Made by a program: the position numbers and the translations under genes. Shown here piece after piece: positions 10,911-21,339 of a stretch of 64,000 nt of DNA (within the stretch, counting starts at the first letter, position 1; each line of letters begins with the position of its first letter). The DNA comes from Heligmosomoides polygyrus polygyrus (Eukaryota; Nematoda; Chromadorea; Rhabditida; Heligmosomidae), in NCBI GenBank assembly GCA_947396885.1, contig OX377202.1, forward strand, positions 69,040,643 to 69,104,642, in the 5' to 3' direction. The notes under the pieces were generated by a model. It did no database searches. It was not told where the DNA came from and saw nothing but the letters and a program-made list of their open reading frames with translations.

Positions 10911-12879
10911 AGCTCCCCATGAGGTAACTAACTCAAGGGAGGAGGGAGACGTCGTAGACCCACCATAGCTTTTAGACCAGCACCGAAGATCACCAGATTT
11001 TCGCCTTCAAAATTTTTGGTTGTTTCCTACGTTGCTGTATAGGGAATCTGATTCCAAATCTAGATACGAAAATCTTGTCAAAAATTATCCATTCCGAAGC
11101 AAGTTACAACAAAACGGCGCTTTCTCGCCCAAAATGACGCAAAAAACGCGGTTTGCCGTCGAATGGACAAAGGTAAGGCTGGTATTGTAGCTTTCCTCGA
11201 AGGGAAATCTTCCATCCATGCCTAGATCTATCGCCTGTTTACTAGATGAGCGCACGTATTCTCATCCTTATTGTCGAGGGGAATGACATACCAGTTATCG
11301 TCCACTAATGGTGATCGTGATCATGGCCTAACGATGTGTATGTAAACAGATTCTATTGAACGGTGAGGCGCTTTCTGCTCTTCGAGCTGCCGCTTTTGCT
11401 CTGGATTTCCAACGTTTACGCTACGAATGAGAGTCACTTTTTGAGAAGAACACCCCCATGGTAGTTACTTTTCAGCGCCTTCCACTTGGCATGTTTTATG
11501 GTTAGCACATATTCTGAAGAAAAAAAACTATCTCTGCAGCAGCAAAATAGGTTGTACTCACAACGATCGACTGTGAGAGTGGCCGGTAAACATGGGCACT
11601 TGCATGCTTCAACAGTACTGCCGCTGTTCGTGTTTCTTCAAATCGTCTTTTCGCGTATGGAAGACGCCTAGCAACGCGCTGAATCTGATCTCGCACTTTA
11701 GAATTTGGAATTCCCTCACACTTTTATGTCTTGTTTTTGAGCTGTGAAAACTCGGCCATAAATTAAACACCTGCCGATGTGAAAGTGTTTAAAGGCCATC
11801 GCTAAACGCATAAAGTATGGTGGAGCTTTTTGACGAAACATTCCAGTAAGGGTTAGGATCGTCTATAAAAAAAAAACGGTAATCGAACGATGTTTAGATT
11901 GCGCCACGCATACATAATTCTTCTGCGGGACCGCGACGAGGCAGTCTGAAGTATGTGCTAACAGAGCCCCAAAAAATAAAACTCCGGAAACAGAGTTTTG
12001 CGGCAAGTCGCGATGAACATGGCGGCTTTTGACGCGGTAAGATGCCGCAAAGGAATTACTGTACGCAACACTGGGTGTCCCCGAAAAAAAGGTTTTTTTC
12101 ATATTCAAACAGGTGATTGTCCCGATTTAGGGAGCGGTGAGACATTGCTGAGGTTCGAGTGTTGCTTGCCGTTTAACTAAGGGTAGTAGTGATCCATACT
12201 TATTTCTAGCTTTCTGAATTTGCGTTTTCATGCATTCAATGGCAGTTTCTCATATTATTTTGTTATTTTGTTTAAATGATTTTCGATCGACACTGAGTTC
12301 CTTTCTTGTTTGGTGATATCGCATTTCCCGCAGTTTGAGGTCTAGGGTTGGATTGAATCAACCTTTTTCACAACGAATGCCAATGCGGAATAGTGATTTT
12401 TCGACTAAAGCATTTGGAACAAGGGCTTCCAGGCCAGCGGGCGCTTAAGCTGCTATCTTCACGACTACATTAATGTTTAACGTAGTCGTGAAAATAGCAG
12501 CTAGTCGTCTAATTTTTGAATTTATGCACCAAACATGCAGACTCAAAGAGACAGGATATCACAAAACATCAAAAGGTCGTCTTTTTCTCCATCTAGGCAG
12601 CCATCGGATGAAGGTTGAGCTTGTTTAAAGTTGCTAGTGGATTGAAATACATATGGGTAATGCAGCACCTTGGAAATCTTTTTGATTGGTGGACGAATGT
12701 GACGAATCTTCTGCGAGGTTCGCTGCCGCACTTCCTCTATGCGAACTGCTCTCGGTATCATGGATACGACTAGCAGGCGTACATACCGCCATCAGATCAA
12801 CACCGGAGCTATGGTTCTCTCAGCTCCCTTCTGGAGATATGAGTTTTGACGGTTACGAGTGCTCCGGATAGCTGCTTGA
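10911..12879. other. No gene recognised
   Basis: No protein family is recognisable. The only structure noticed is the hairpin at 12448-12502. Confidence 0.5.
12448..12502. repeat. Inverted repeat / hairpin
   Basis: Arms of 21 bases (AGCTGCTATCTTCACGACTAC and its partner at 12482-12502) match at all but one position around a 13-base loop. It could be a minimal MITE remnant. No coding role is seen. Confidence 0.7.
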
Positions 12880-13671
12880 GCTGGATATCGAGGGTTTCGT
12901 GCGTAATCTGTATTCCTCTAGCCGCTTCATTGCAAGTGAGTTGGAGCCCAGTTATAGTACGGTGATCCGAACGCTTCACAAAATGGGATGTCAAGCAGTG
13001 ATAAATAGACTAATCATCATACCTCGCCTACTGCGGAGACAAACGACTGTCTGTCATTGTTTGTTGCTCAACGGAAATCGGACGAATTTCTTTGACGACA
13101 TTTACACAAGAATTAACCTTTTTACGAGAATGTGCCAAACGCTTCAAAAAAGGCTGCCTGCCAAGGAAGGAGAAATTAGTGCTTCAACCGAAAATGCATA
13201 CTCGCGTCAGGTGGGATTGCTGTACACCTTTTGGAACGCACCGTTGCGAGTTGTTCCCTGATGGTCAGCGAGTATGTGCACATTCAGCTGGTGGAGAACC
13301 TAGCACGCGCGATTGGAAAAACTGGACGTCAAGGGAATGAACTCATTCTACTGCACAACAGTGTTGGGCCGCACATTGCTTCAGGGGCTCTCCGTAAGTA
13401 GGAGGAACTCTGCTGAATAATCGTGTCACATTCCCGGTGATCCACTCACATGGCGTCTTCGGATTGTCGGAGAATCATTCGGATTCGTATCATTTTCGTG
13501 CGAAATTCTCTTTTGTTCGTCAATCATTTTGAAAAGTTAAAACAGACCAACACTGGACTCCGCTACTTCTTTTGAAGGTGCTCAGAAGCCTTTTTCTAGA
13601 TGCAGAATGGAATCCGCTCCGGTTCGTTGGTCTGATATTGTTGGCTATGTTGGGGAATACAAATATTAATT
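12880..13671 (+). pseudogene. Mariner transposase relic (strongly degenerate)
   Basis: Read across three frames, the order of mariner motifs is preserved. There is a helix-turn-helix-like segment (SELEPSYSTVIRTLHKMG, about 12940), a TTVCHCLLLNGNRTNFFDDI segment before the first catalytic site (about 13040-13100), and a QPKMHTR...WDCCTPFG segment (about 13175-13235). The second catalytic region appears as LLHNSVGPHIAS (about 13355), where the usual Asp is Asn. A C-terminal RWSDIVGYVGEYKY ends at a TAA (13669-13671). Many frameshifts and stops are present and I could not identify terminal inverted repeats. It is an old, dead copy of a different mariner lineage from 5955-7236. Confidence 0.7.
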
Positions 13672-13769
13672 GAAGTCACTTAATAGAAACAAAAACAGGA
13701 GCGGCAAATGCTTGAAGAGGGGGTGGAAGCCGGTCATTTTTAAAAACAAGTCGAGCCGTGAAAATGTAA

Positions 13770-13860
13770 GGGTGAAGCCATGACCGGGAACCGAACTTCC
13801 GACGTTTCATGGGGCTCAAACGCTAGTATAGCGCCGGCAGTGTGCAGTATGAACGCTTCG
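13770..13860 (-). repeat. tRNA-like SINE head
   Basis: On the minus strand there is an A-box-like GGCGCTATACTAGCG and, about 30 bases on, a B-box-like AAGTTCGGTTCCC. The same B-box context occurs at 49618-49745 and 61937-61970. No convincing cloverleaf forms, so this is read as SINE-derived and not as a functional tRNA. Confidence 0.4.
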
Positions 13861-13970
13861 GTTATGGTTTTTACCAATACCAGTGCCCATTACTTAGGCG
13901 ATGCCCCATTATCCCACAGTAAAGGGCCCTTTGCTCGTTCGGTTTAACACCATGGCCAAAACGAAATACA

Positions 13971-14273
13971 CTACACTAAACGAGCGGTGGAGGTCTTCCT
14001 TACATGACCCGCTTCTGCAGTTCAAACACCCACTTCACACTTGTCGGTTGGCGAATTTATAACCTTGGCAGCAGATTTACCAAGTTTACGATATGTTGAG
14101 CGGGCAAAGCGTCAGGTGTCGTAGTTTTGAATGGAGATCAAAGGTTGAGCGCTTACGTCGTCCAACGGGTGTAGGGATTCGATCAGTAAGGGGGACTAGT
14201 AAGGGAGGCCAGTGCGGTGGGCCAGCAAGGGAGGACCAGTATTTTCTCTCAATATTCTCCGACGTGTGTCTGA
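13971..14273. repeat. Long direct repeat flanking a LINE, 5' copy
   Basis: About 300 bases ending in GACGTGTGTCTGA are repeated at 15572-15873, exactly 1600 bases away. I found one mismatch (CTTCCT here, CTTTCT there) and a small difference at the extreme left end. The LINE begins immediately after this copy and its A-rich tail stops immediately before the other copy, so the pair looks like a target-site duplication of unusual length. Confidence 0.9.
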
Positions 14274-15322
14274 GGTTAACCGAAACAGGCTTTCACCCCA
14301 CTATTGTGCGCTGGATTCATAGTTTTTTGTCCAACCGCTCTTTCCAAGTTAGGGTAGGTGAAGCCCTATCGCAATCCTACCCCATCTCAAGCGGTCTTCC
14401 CCAAGGAGGGGTACTTTCGCCACTATTATTCCTTGTCTACACTTTTGATCTTCCATCCTTGGTTTCAGCTATAGGAGTCGAATGCCAAATGTATGCCGAT
14501 GATGTGAAGATTTACAGTACTATTAGTGAGGAGGGAGACGTCAAAAAATTGCAGCTTGCCATTAATCAAGTAGAGGAATGGTCTACAAGACGTAGGCTTC
14601 CTCTTGCCACTGGAAAATGTCATGTTTTGCCTATTGGCAATGGTCCCTTCAAAGCTTCCTATCATATTGGAGGAAAGAATCTGGAATGTGTTAAAGAAGT
14701 ACGTGACCTCGGCTTTGTGATTACTGACAATCTGTGCTTCACTCCTCATTACCGTAGCATTGTAGACAAGGCTACTGCACGTACTTATAACCTCTTCAAG
14801 GCACTTAAAAGCAAGGATCCAAAAATTCTTATTAGAGCGTACAAGACCTACATTCGTCCCATCGTTGAAAGTGGTACTACTGTTTTCAATCCACACCTTA
14901 AGAAAGACATCAGATTTTTAGAAAGTGTTCAGAATAACTTCACAAGGAAACTGATGCTGCGCTGTAGTGGCGTCGATTATCGGTTTATCCCGAATGGAGA
15001 TTCACGGTCAAAGCTTTTAGGATTATCTAGTCTGGAAAGCAGAAGGAAGAGAAATGACCTTATCATGTCCTTCAAAATTGTTACTCGGAAGACTGCTCTT
15101 GAGCCAACCCAATTTTTTCAGCTTGTACCTTCCAGAACTAGGAGTGGTTTGTATAATATCAGGGTTAGCGTCTCAAGAACACAAGCCAGATCCAGATTTT
15201 TCTCCACCAGAGTGACTCCTATCTTGAATACACTTTTCCGCAAGTACTCAATTCCGCTTACAATGAAACTCGGCGCTTTCAAATTGCTAGTTCATAAAGC
15301 CATTAGCTCAAAGGTTTCCTGA
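14274..15322 (+). pseudogene. LINE reverse transcriptase, C-terminal ~350 codons, frame open
   Basis: Non-LTR reverse transcriptase from just before motif B to the C-terminus. Visible are the fingers/palm segment LTETGFHPTIVRWIHSFLSN, motif B SGLPQGGVLSPLLFLVYTFD (about 14390-14450), the catalytic box QMYADDVKIY (about 14487-14515), the motif-D/E area (KCHVLPIG; VRDLGFVITDN), and the RRKRNDLI segment of the thumb/C-terminal domain (about 15043-15063). The reading frame is uninterrupted to TGA at 15320-15322, unlike every other LINE here, so the insertion is young. The upstream 60 codons that keep this frame open (14093-14273) belong to the duplicated target, not to the LINE. The N-terminal endonuclease and first RT motifs are absent, so the copy cannot mobilise itself. 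Confidence 0.9.
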
Positions 15323-15571
15323 ATATAAGGGTCTATTTGTGCCGTGAGCTCAAGCTATTCTTAACCATTTGATGTTGTTTCCTTACTTTCTTTTTGATGT
15401 TTTCTGTTGACGTTTTCTTCTTTTTATTTATTTCTACTGGTGTTGTTTCTTCTTTTTCACTAAGGTTTTATTGTCCTTGGGGGACATGAGCTATTTTCGT
15501 ATTACTTACTAGGATAACTAGATGTTTTAAACGCACTCTCAGTGTGTCCATAAATAAATAAATAAATAAAA
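14274..15571 (+). mobile_element. 5'-truncated LINE (CR1/jockey-like) insertion
   Basis: The insertion starts within the reverse transcriptase coding region, runs through the natural stop at 15322, and carries a ~230-base 3' UTR. It ends in a short tandem tail (TAAATAAATAAATAAATAAA). Both flanks are the same ~300-bp sequence (13971-14273 and 15572-15873). 5' truncation plus a 3' microsatellite tail is the signature of target-primed reverse transcription. Confidence 0.9.
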
Positions 15572-15873
15572 TACACTAAACGAGCGGTGGAGGTCTTTCT
15601 TACATGACCCGCTTCTGCAGTTCAAACACCCACTTCACACTTGTCGGTTGGCGAATTTATAACCTTGGCAGCAGATTTACCAAGTTTACGATATGTTGAG
15701 CGGGCAAAGCGTCAGGTGTCGTAGTTTTGAATGGAGATCAAAGGTTGAGCGCTTACGTCGTCCAACGGGTGTAGGGATTCGATCAGTAAGGGGGACTAGT
15801 AAGGGAGGCCAGTGCGGTGGGCCAGCAAGGGAGGACCAGTATTTTCTCTCAATATTCTCCGACGTGTGTCTGA
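15572..15873. repeat. Long direct repeat flanking a LINE, 3' copy
   Basis: Second copy of 13971-14273. It begins directly after the (TAAA)n tail of the LINE and ends at GACGTGTGTCTGA, where the sequence continues into what must be the original target (TTCCCGG...). The identity to the other copy is near-complete by eye. Confidence 0.9.
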
Positions 15874-16044
15874 TTCCCGGAAACGTGCTACAGACCTCGT
15901 GCCACGTGTATTGGGATGCAGACGTCTTGTCATAGTGACGTCTTGAACATGCTTCGGGCTACAGGAATCGGAGGGGTATTACTGCCGTCGAACAGTAAAG
16001 GGTATCGGCTGGTCGACCAATACCTTCTACATCTTCATCGTTCT

Positions 16045-16353
16045 TCAGCGTTCGTACCACTTCGTCGCGAAGTCTTCTCTTCTGGTGTCATGACGCCACC
16101 GTTCCCGATCCAGGGTTATTTTCAAGTCCATGGTAACGTATCGGTCCATCGCTGTTTCGGGCGTTCTCCAGGCCGCTTTCCTGTAACTTCCAACTTAAGG
16201 CCTATCTTGCCGATGCTGAAGGTGGGCGTACCATTGTAAGCGAGCTTTGCGCATCTTGTTCGCTATCGGCGCAACACCGAACTTCTGCCGGATGACATCG
16301 TTTCGGATGCGGTCCATGCGCGTGATTCCAGCCGTCGAGCGCAACATCGACAG
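16045..16353 (-). pseudogene. LINE (RTE-like) ORF2 C-terminal fragment
   Basis: Minus-strand translation gives MLRSTAGITRMDRIRNDVIR, FGVAPIANKMRKARLQWYAH, then in another frame TGKRPGERPKQRWTDTL and RERWRHDT. These are consecutive blocks of the C-terminal region of nematode RTE-type ORF2. At least one frameshift lies near 16195. The upstream edge (about 16353) joins directly, without a gap, to a mariner fragment in the same orientation, so two unrelated elements have been fused end to end. Confidence 0.75.
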
Positions 16354-16830
16354 CGATTTTTGAAACGTGCAGGTGCGCGTTGTTATGCAGTAGGATCGGG
16401 CTTCTTGGGTTGACCAGAGCCGGCTGTTTTCCAATCAATTTTTGGTGCATCACTGCAATTTCGGCACAACACTACTTCGCTGTGATAGTTTCCAAGAATT
16501 TGTAGTGTCATTACCTGCCTTTGTCTACCATGCGGTCACCATGGTTTTCTTTGGATGGAAACTCGGTTTCGGCATCTCCTTGGGACTCCCATAAGGCTCC
16601 TTTAGATTGCACAGCCTTACCGAAACACAGGTGCCGTGCCGCTTCAGCAACTGCCCGACGGTCAGTTCGTGCGGGATTCATTTATCCAATTTTTCACATT
16701 TCCGATCGCATTTAAGTGACGACTGATAGTGTCGCCGTCAACGCCAAAATGCTGGGCTGGCTCTCTCACAGTTTGACGCGTATCCGCTTCCACCACGGCT
16801 TTGAGTTGGTCTTCGTTAAGGTTCCATTCA
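16354..16830 (-). pseudogene. Mariner transposase fragment
   Basis: From about 16827 downward the minus strand encodes a mariner helix-turn-helix domain (LNEDQLKAVVEADTRQTVRE, then FGVDGDTISRHLNAIGNVKN), a worn PHELT linker, and after several frameshifts PSFHPKKTMVTAW. A PALVNPRSPILLHNNAHLHVSK segment follows, in which the second catalytic Asp is Asn and the RPH triad is lost. The first catalytic Asp region is deleted and the end is replaced by a LINE fragment at 16353. It is clearly nonfunctional. Confidence 0.75.
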
Positions 16831-17859
16831 TAGTATAAGTAGGGGACCGAATACCGCGTTGATTCCTACTCTAAAAACGACATCAAAGACTAGCCTAGAG
16901 GTAATTTCGTCATAAAAGCTATAAATTGTGGAAAATCTCCTAATTTCAAATACCGTATACGATGCCTGAAGCGAGAATTTTCGTAGCCACGAAAAATCGA
17001 CTAGAAATTGTGGGAGCAAAATCGGCAATTTCATATGCAACGACCTAGTAGTTTGTGATTTTGATTGCTTGCCTCCGTCTTTCGTTGTCTGTCAGGTTTA
17101 TATTTTTAACATAAGGTTAAAAGACGGGAAAAACGTGCTCTGGTGTGTACAGCATTCCACACCGGAAGCGTTATGGTAGCAATGCAGCATGAGCTCAACT
17201 TTCGTGCTACGTATCATCCGCGCTGGGAGCTGTTTTGCCATTGGGAATCGCATCTAGGATTCAGAGCTTTTTTGTCCCATTCTCCACTCGACTGTGGTAG
17301 GCCTCCAACCAGCTTGCTTTATTAGGGCACTCTCTTCTTTCGGAATTGCTTTAATGCAACCATTTCGATCTTTCTTGTGCTTCAAATCCGCCTGACAGAA
17401 ACAGAGACTAGCTTGTTGTTTTTGCGAAGTCAGATGTCTACGTATATCGTCAAGAGCTGGTTTCTCCAGCGGAATGCCGGTGATGCATGTTTTTATTACC
17501 TTCCTGGTTCATCTACATGCACTCCACCAGTTTTTACCTCCAGATATGTACGCCTATTAATTGTCGTTAGTACGTCGCAAAATGTTTATCGCCCATTCCT
17601 TAAGTTGTTGAGTGCGGTTGCGGCGTGTCCAGCGGCTCTTCTATTGGACTTTTGCGGTTGCTTGCTTCCTCTCAAGTTCTGACTCCTCCGCTTGAAGACA
17701 CCTCTTGAGCGAGAGAGTCGTGAGTTTGCAAAGAGTGAACAAGAGAGCGCTCGCATTCTAGCATGCAAAATAGTTCGTAAGCAGTAGGTTGGAAAGTAAG
17801 TCACCGCAGTTTTTAGACATTTTATTCTGAATTTCACTGACAAGAAGAGCCTCCAAAGT
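16831..17859. other. No gene recognised
   Basis: No supported coding region or repeat. Frames of about 100 codons here lack any motif. Confidence 0.5.
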
Positions 17860-18320
17860 GGAGGTGAGCTTTTGCGGTGGAGTTGTTCAGGATGTATTCC
17901 GTGTCGGGAGTACAAAACCATAGTTACTTTTTTCAGAATGCTCTTCTGTGGTAGAAAAAGGCGTGTGAAAACGTGAGTGCGGAGTTCATCACTCCCTGCC
18001 GCCCCCAACGGATCTGGTCAGTTGGCGTAATGGTAGTGTTGTAGCTTCACAAGAGAATGGTTCGATTCCCCCTTTTACCGGTGCTTTTGCACTTCACGAT
18101 TTATCGTCAGTGGGACCCTTTATCCCCATTTCCAAACACATTTGAACAAAAACGCGGCAACAAATATTGCTTACGTTCATCAAGTTTTTTGAAAAGGGGA
18201 GGTGAGAATTGTTAACTTCCATGTCAAGCAGGCCAAAAACTGATGCCAGATTCGTGATCGGCACCCCAAATAACACCACGCACAAAGTTTGGGCGAAATT
18301 GATGCATCCGACCTCACCAT
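17860..18320 (+). mobile_element. tRNA-headed SINE-like repeat, family C, copy 1
   Basis: About 460 bases whose reverse complement recurs at 18840-19330. A tRNA-like core lies at about 18017-18080: A-box-like TTGGCGTAATGGTAG and B-box-like GGTTCGATTCCCCC. The 150-base leader contains GCTTTTGCGGTGGA. The tail contains GGGACCCTTTATCCC and GATCGGCACCCCAAATAACA. The pol III-type boxes are internal and preceded by a long leader, which is unusual for a simple SINE. Confidence 0.7.
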
Positions 18321-18354
18321 CCTCACTTACTCACACCTTCCTTAGCCTGCCATA

Positions 18355-18425
18355 AGAAAACGGGAAATCCAGAAACCGATGTCAAATTCATGATCAGCAC
18401 TCCAAGTAATACCCGTAACCGAAGT
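18355..18425 (+). repeat. Partial tail of SINE-like family C
   Basis: The segment AAACCGATGTCAAATTCATG then ATCAGCACTCCAAGTAATAC is a diverged third copy of the tail found at about 18235-18285 (CTGATGCCAGATTCGTGATC...). It follows copy 1 by only about 35 bases. Confidence 0.55.
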
Positions 18426-18839
18426 ATGAATAACTGTTTTTTCAAACTCGCTAGTACAGAGCATGGGCTACTTTTGATTTTCGAACAGTCAAGCTGTTTC
18501 AAGATGATAAAGTGTTGTAGATAGCAAATTCTATTATATTCTTTAAATGGATGAGTCAAAAACGTAGTAATGTAACCAACTGGTAAGAATAGCTAATGAT
18601 GTACCGACTTTCTTCAACAATGATGGAAGAATGCAAAAAGACGTGTAAGCGAAATATACTGCTCACCAACTGAGCATCTACGCTTCTCACTATCACCCAT
18701 TCAAAAAAGGACGTAATAGCACCGATATTTTGCTTTCTGTGTAGCCCTTCACCGCTTAATGTGTTCAATTCGTTTCCACCTCGAATGGCTTCACACCTCA
18801 ATGAGCGCCCTTGTTTGACCATGAAGACCGAGGTGCAAA
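18426..18839. other. Spacer between inverted SINE-like copies
   Basis: No gene or repeat recognised. This is the loop of the inverted pair at 17860-18320 and 18840-19330. Confidence 0.5.
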
Positions 18840-19330
18840 GCCCGTTCTAGGCCGAGTGAGGGTGATGGAGTCAGAAGCACCAATATCGCCCAAAATTTGT
18901 GCGGGGGGGGGGGGGTTATTTGGGGTGCTGATTTCGAATCTGGCATCAGTTTTTAGCCTGCTTAACCTGGAAATGAAAAATCCTCACCTTTCCACTTCCA
19001 AGCAGCTCGATGATCGTAAACGACATTTGTTGCCGTGTTTTTGTTCAAATAAAAAAAGGGATAAAGGGTCCCACCGACGATAAAATTCAAAATGCAAAAA
19101 CACCGGTACAAGGGGAAATCGAACCCAGGACACTCTGTTGTGAAGCTACAACACTACCGATACGCCAACCGATCGGTTGGGGGCGGCAGGGTGTGATGAA
19201 CTCCGCACTCACGTCTTTACACGCCTCTTTTCGACCACAGAAGAGCATTCCAAAAAAGCAACTATGGTTTTGGACTCCCCACACGGGACTTTACATCCTG
19301 TAAAAATTCCACCGCAAAAGCTCGCCACCT
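18840..19330 (-). mobile_element. tRNA-headed SINE-like repeat, family C, copy 2 (inverted)
   Basis: Reverse complement of the 17860-18320 repeat, sharing the leader, the tRNA-like core (here with CCTGGGTTCGATTTCCCC as B box) and the tail. A G run of about 14 at 18902-18915 sits inside its tail. Divergence between the copies is clearly visible, with many single-base differences and small indels. Confidence 0.7.
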
Positions 19331-20112
19331 TAGAGGCTCTTGTTGTGAGAGTTTTGCGTAACGTTGTATGAAAATGTTTTGCCCTATCAAAGCTTGTGTT
19401 GCATTCATTTGATCATGCTGATTTTTGTCAATTTTTAGCGGAATGTTGGAAAATAAGAAGCTGTTGGTACTAACAATTTTTCTATGCTTTAAAATTCCTC
19501 TAAAAATTGATGAGCGACATGTAAGAGTTTCCAAAAATTAACGAAAGCGTAGGAGTTGTTGGGCAAAATGATTTACGTCTTTCTGGAGACCACTTTAGTG
19601 CTTTGAAAATTAAGAAAAATAAAAATGAACTAAGACATCCAACACAGATTCTTGTAGAGCAAATCATCTCCTTTCGTATTAAACATTGGGCAAAAAGTGC
19701 TCAAATGTAGGCAGAGAAGACGAGCTGTCGGCCCAAGCCGTTTTCCTTTCTGAATTTCCGTTTCAGTGGCTTGAAAGGGCAAAAATTGAAATGTGGAGGA
19801 AAGCAAAACATACTTTATGATAGCATAGACCATTTTCTTTTGCATGATGTGTAAGGTTATGCACAAAATTTTCTGCGTGATCTAGAATAAGATGAGAAAA
19901 GGGGACTTTGTTCCCAACATATTAGAAGAGGGAAAGGATGAAGAACAACAACAAGGTGCACCACCTTGTTGTTGTTCTTCATCGTTGTTTCCAGTAGTCA
20001 TCAGATCTCGTGCTAATCACGTTGTTGAATAATAAGGGTATAATAAGCGACATGTTTCCTCAATACCTCGTCGAATCTCGCAAGAGAATTCATTGTGCAC
20101 GGCTCTTGGACG
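19331..20112. other. No gene recognised
   Basis: Only the perfect hairpin at 19937-19983 stands out. Confidence 0.5.
19937..19983. repeat. Perfect 22-bp stem hairpin
   Basis: GATGAAGAACAACAACAAGG plus TG is followed by a 3-base loop and its exact reverse complement ending at 19983. A 22-bp perfect stem with a 3-base loop is well beyond chance for plain DNA. It may be an inverted duplication scar. Confidence 0.9.
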
Positions 20113-20114
20113 TA

Positions 20115-21337
20115 TTAGGTTGTAAGGAAAGTTCTGGCAGTTTTTCCACGCTATTTTTAAAAAGCCGTAACTCAGCTCAAACTGCACAAACCGTTTTATT
20201 CAAAATAAGCACAATTAGAATCAGCACAACTCTGCCAACGTGAGACCAGCTTAGATATGCTTATTAAAAATCTGACGATCTAGACCGAGTAAATTCTAGG
20301 GACATATGTATACATCACGTTGGTTTTTAAACACTCTATCTTTTAAAAAGCTATGCAGATGCTTGAAAAGGTAAAAGTCGGTTGGCGCTAGATCTGGCAA
20401 ATATGGCGGGTGAGGAAGAGATTCGATCTGCAGTTCGTTCAATTTTTGGAGGACCATCCGCGAAACATGTGGCCGTGCGTTGTCATGCAGAAGTAGCGCG
20501 CAGTGTCGATTAACCGCTGAACGCTGCTTTTTCATCAATTTTGCGTACACTCCTACCAGTTGTTCGTAGTACAGCTCTGCTGTCATCGTTTGATTGTGTT
20601 TTTGCAGTGTAAATCCGGCTTCGGAAAGGTTTTGAGAGCTCGTTGACATTTAACCACTAATCAGAACGCTTCTTATTATCGTATAGAATCCATTCCTCGT
20701 AGCAGGTGACAAATCAATGGAGGAACGGCTTCGTAGAATTTCTTCTGGTCAGGGAACTCGCGATCTCTATTCGACTCGTCTGCTGCGCTTCGGTGACGTT
20801 GTGGGGCATCCACCTGACGAGTTTTTTCACCATGCTCAATTGCTTGAGGTGATCAGCAGCAACTGTATGGGAGACCCCTAGATTTCTTGTTATCTCCTGG
20901 AGTGGTTGCCTAAAATGCTTTTCGACTACTTCTTTCAAGGCATCGTGATCAACGACCGTTGGTCTTCCAGCTCATGCCCCGTCTTCAATCGATTCTCTTC
21001 CATTCCAAAACTTACTGAACCAGCGAAAATGCTCCGCTCCGAAGCGGTACCTTTTCCCATGCAGTATTTACATTCATAACTGTTTCCATCACCGTCCGAC
21101 CAAGTTTGAATTTGTGAAGTAAAACAGTTCGGGAAGCCGTCTTGTCCATGCTATAATTAAGATTCCCCTAGAAATCAGAAATGTTGAAGAAATACATGAA
21201 AAGCTCTTCAGCAAGAAGAAGAACTATTTCCTCACCTGAAAAGCACAACGCATCGATTAGTTGGCCAGCCGTTCAAATTTAGTGCAAGCTGATACCAATG
21301 AGGCGCGAAAACTGCCAGAATTCTCCTCACAACCTAA
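20115..21337 (-). mobile_element. Mariner transposon, complete ends (1223 bp)
   Basis: The terminal inverted repeats are TTAGGTTGTAAGGAAAGTTC on the left and, read inward, TTAGGTTGTGAGGAGAATTC on the right, each continuing TGGCAGTTTT. Both ends are flanked by TA (20113-20114 and 21338-21339). They share the TTAGGTTG terminus with 5955-7236 but differ inside, so this is a related but separate subfamily. Confidence 0.95.
20215..21149 (-). pseudogene. Mariner transposase, multiply disrupted
   Basis: The inferred start is the ATG at 21149 (MDKTASRTVLLHKFKLGRTV). The helix-turn-helix is visible as EITRNLGVSHTVAADHLKQL, followed by WMPHNVTEAQQTSRIEIASS. The first catalytic motif reads VTCYEEWILYDN (about 20680-20715): the essential Asp is replaced by Tyr. 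The second is intact (LLLHDNARPH, about 20480-20510) and the third is intact (LPDLAPTDFYLFKHL, about 20380-20420). Stops and frameshifts interrupt the N-terminal third, the junction after KPFLH, and the C-terminus after KNQRDV. It is catalytically dead on several counts. Confidence 0.9.
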
Positions 21338-21339
21338 TA

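Noticed and set aside
14093..14273. N-terminal 60 codons of the 409-codon LINE frame as part of the LINE protein
   Set aside because: The same bases occur without the LINE at 15693-15873, so they are duplicated target sequence that happens to be in frame.
18017..18080. Candidate tRNA gene
   Set aside because: A and B boxes are present but no acceptor stem closes, and the sequence is embedded in a ~480-bp repeat with an inverted second copy.
18902..18915. Poly-G run as a structural or G-quadruplex signal (also near 640, 1456, 2561, 51648)
   Set aside because: Single long homopolymers of G or C are scattered and error-prone in assemblies. No spaced G-tract pattern or neighbouring gene supports a role.
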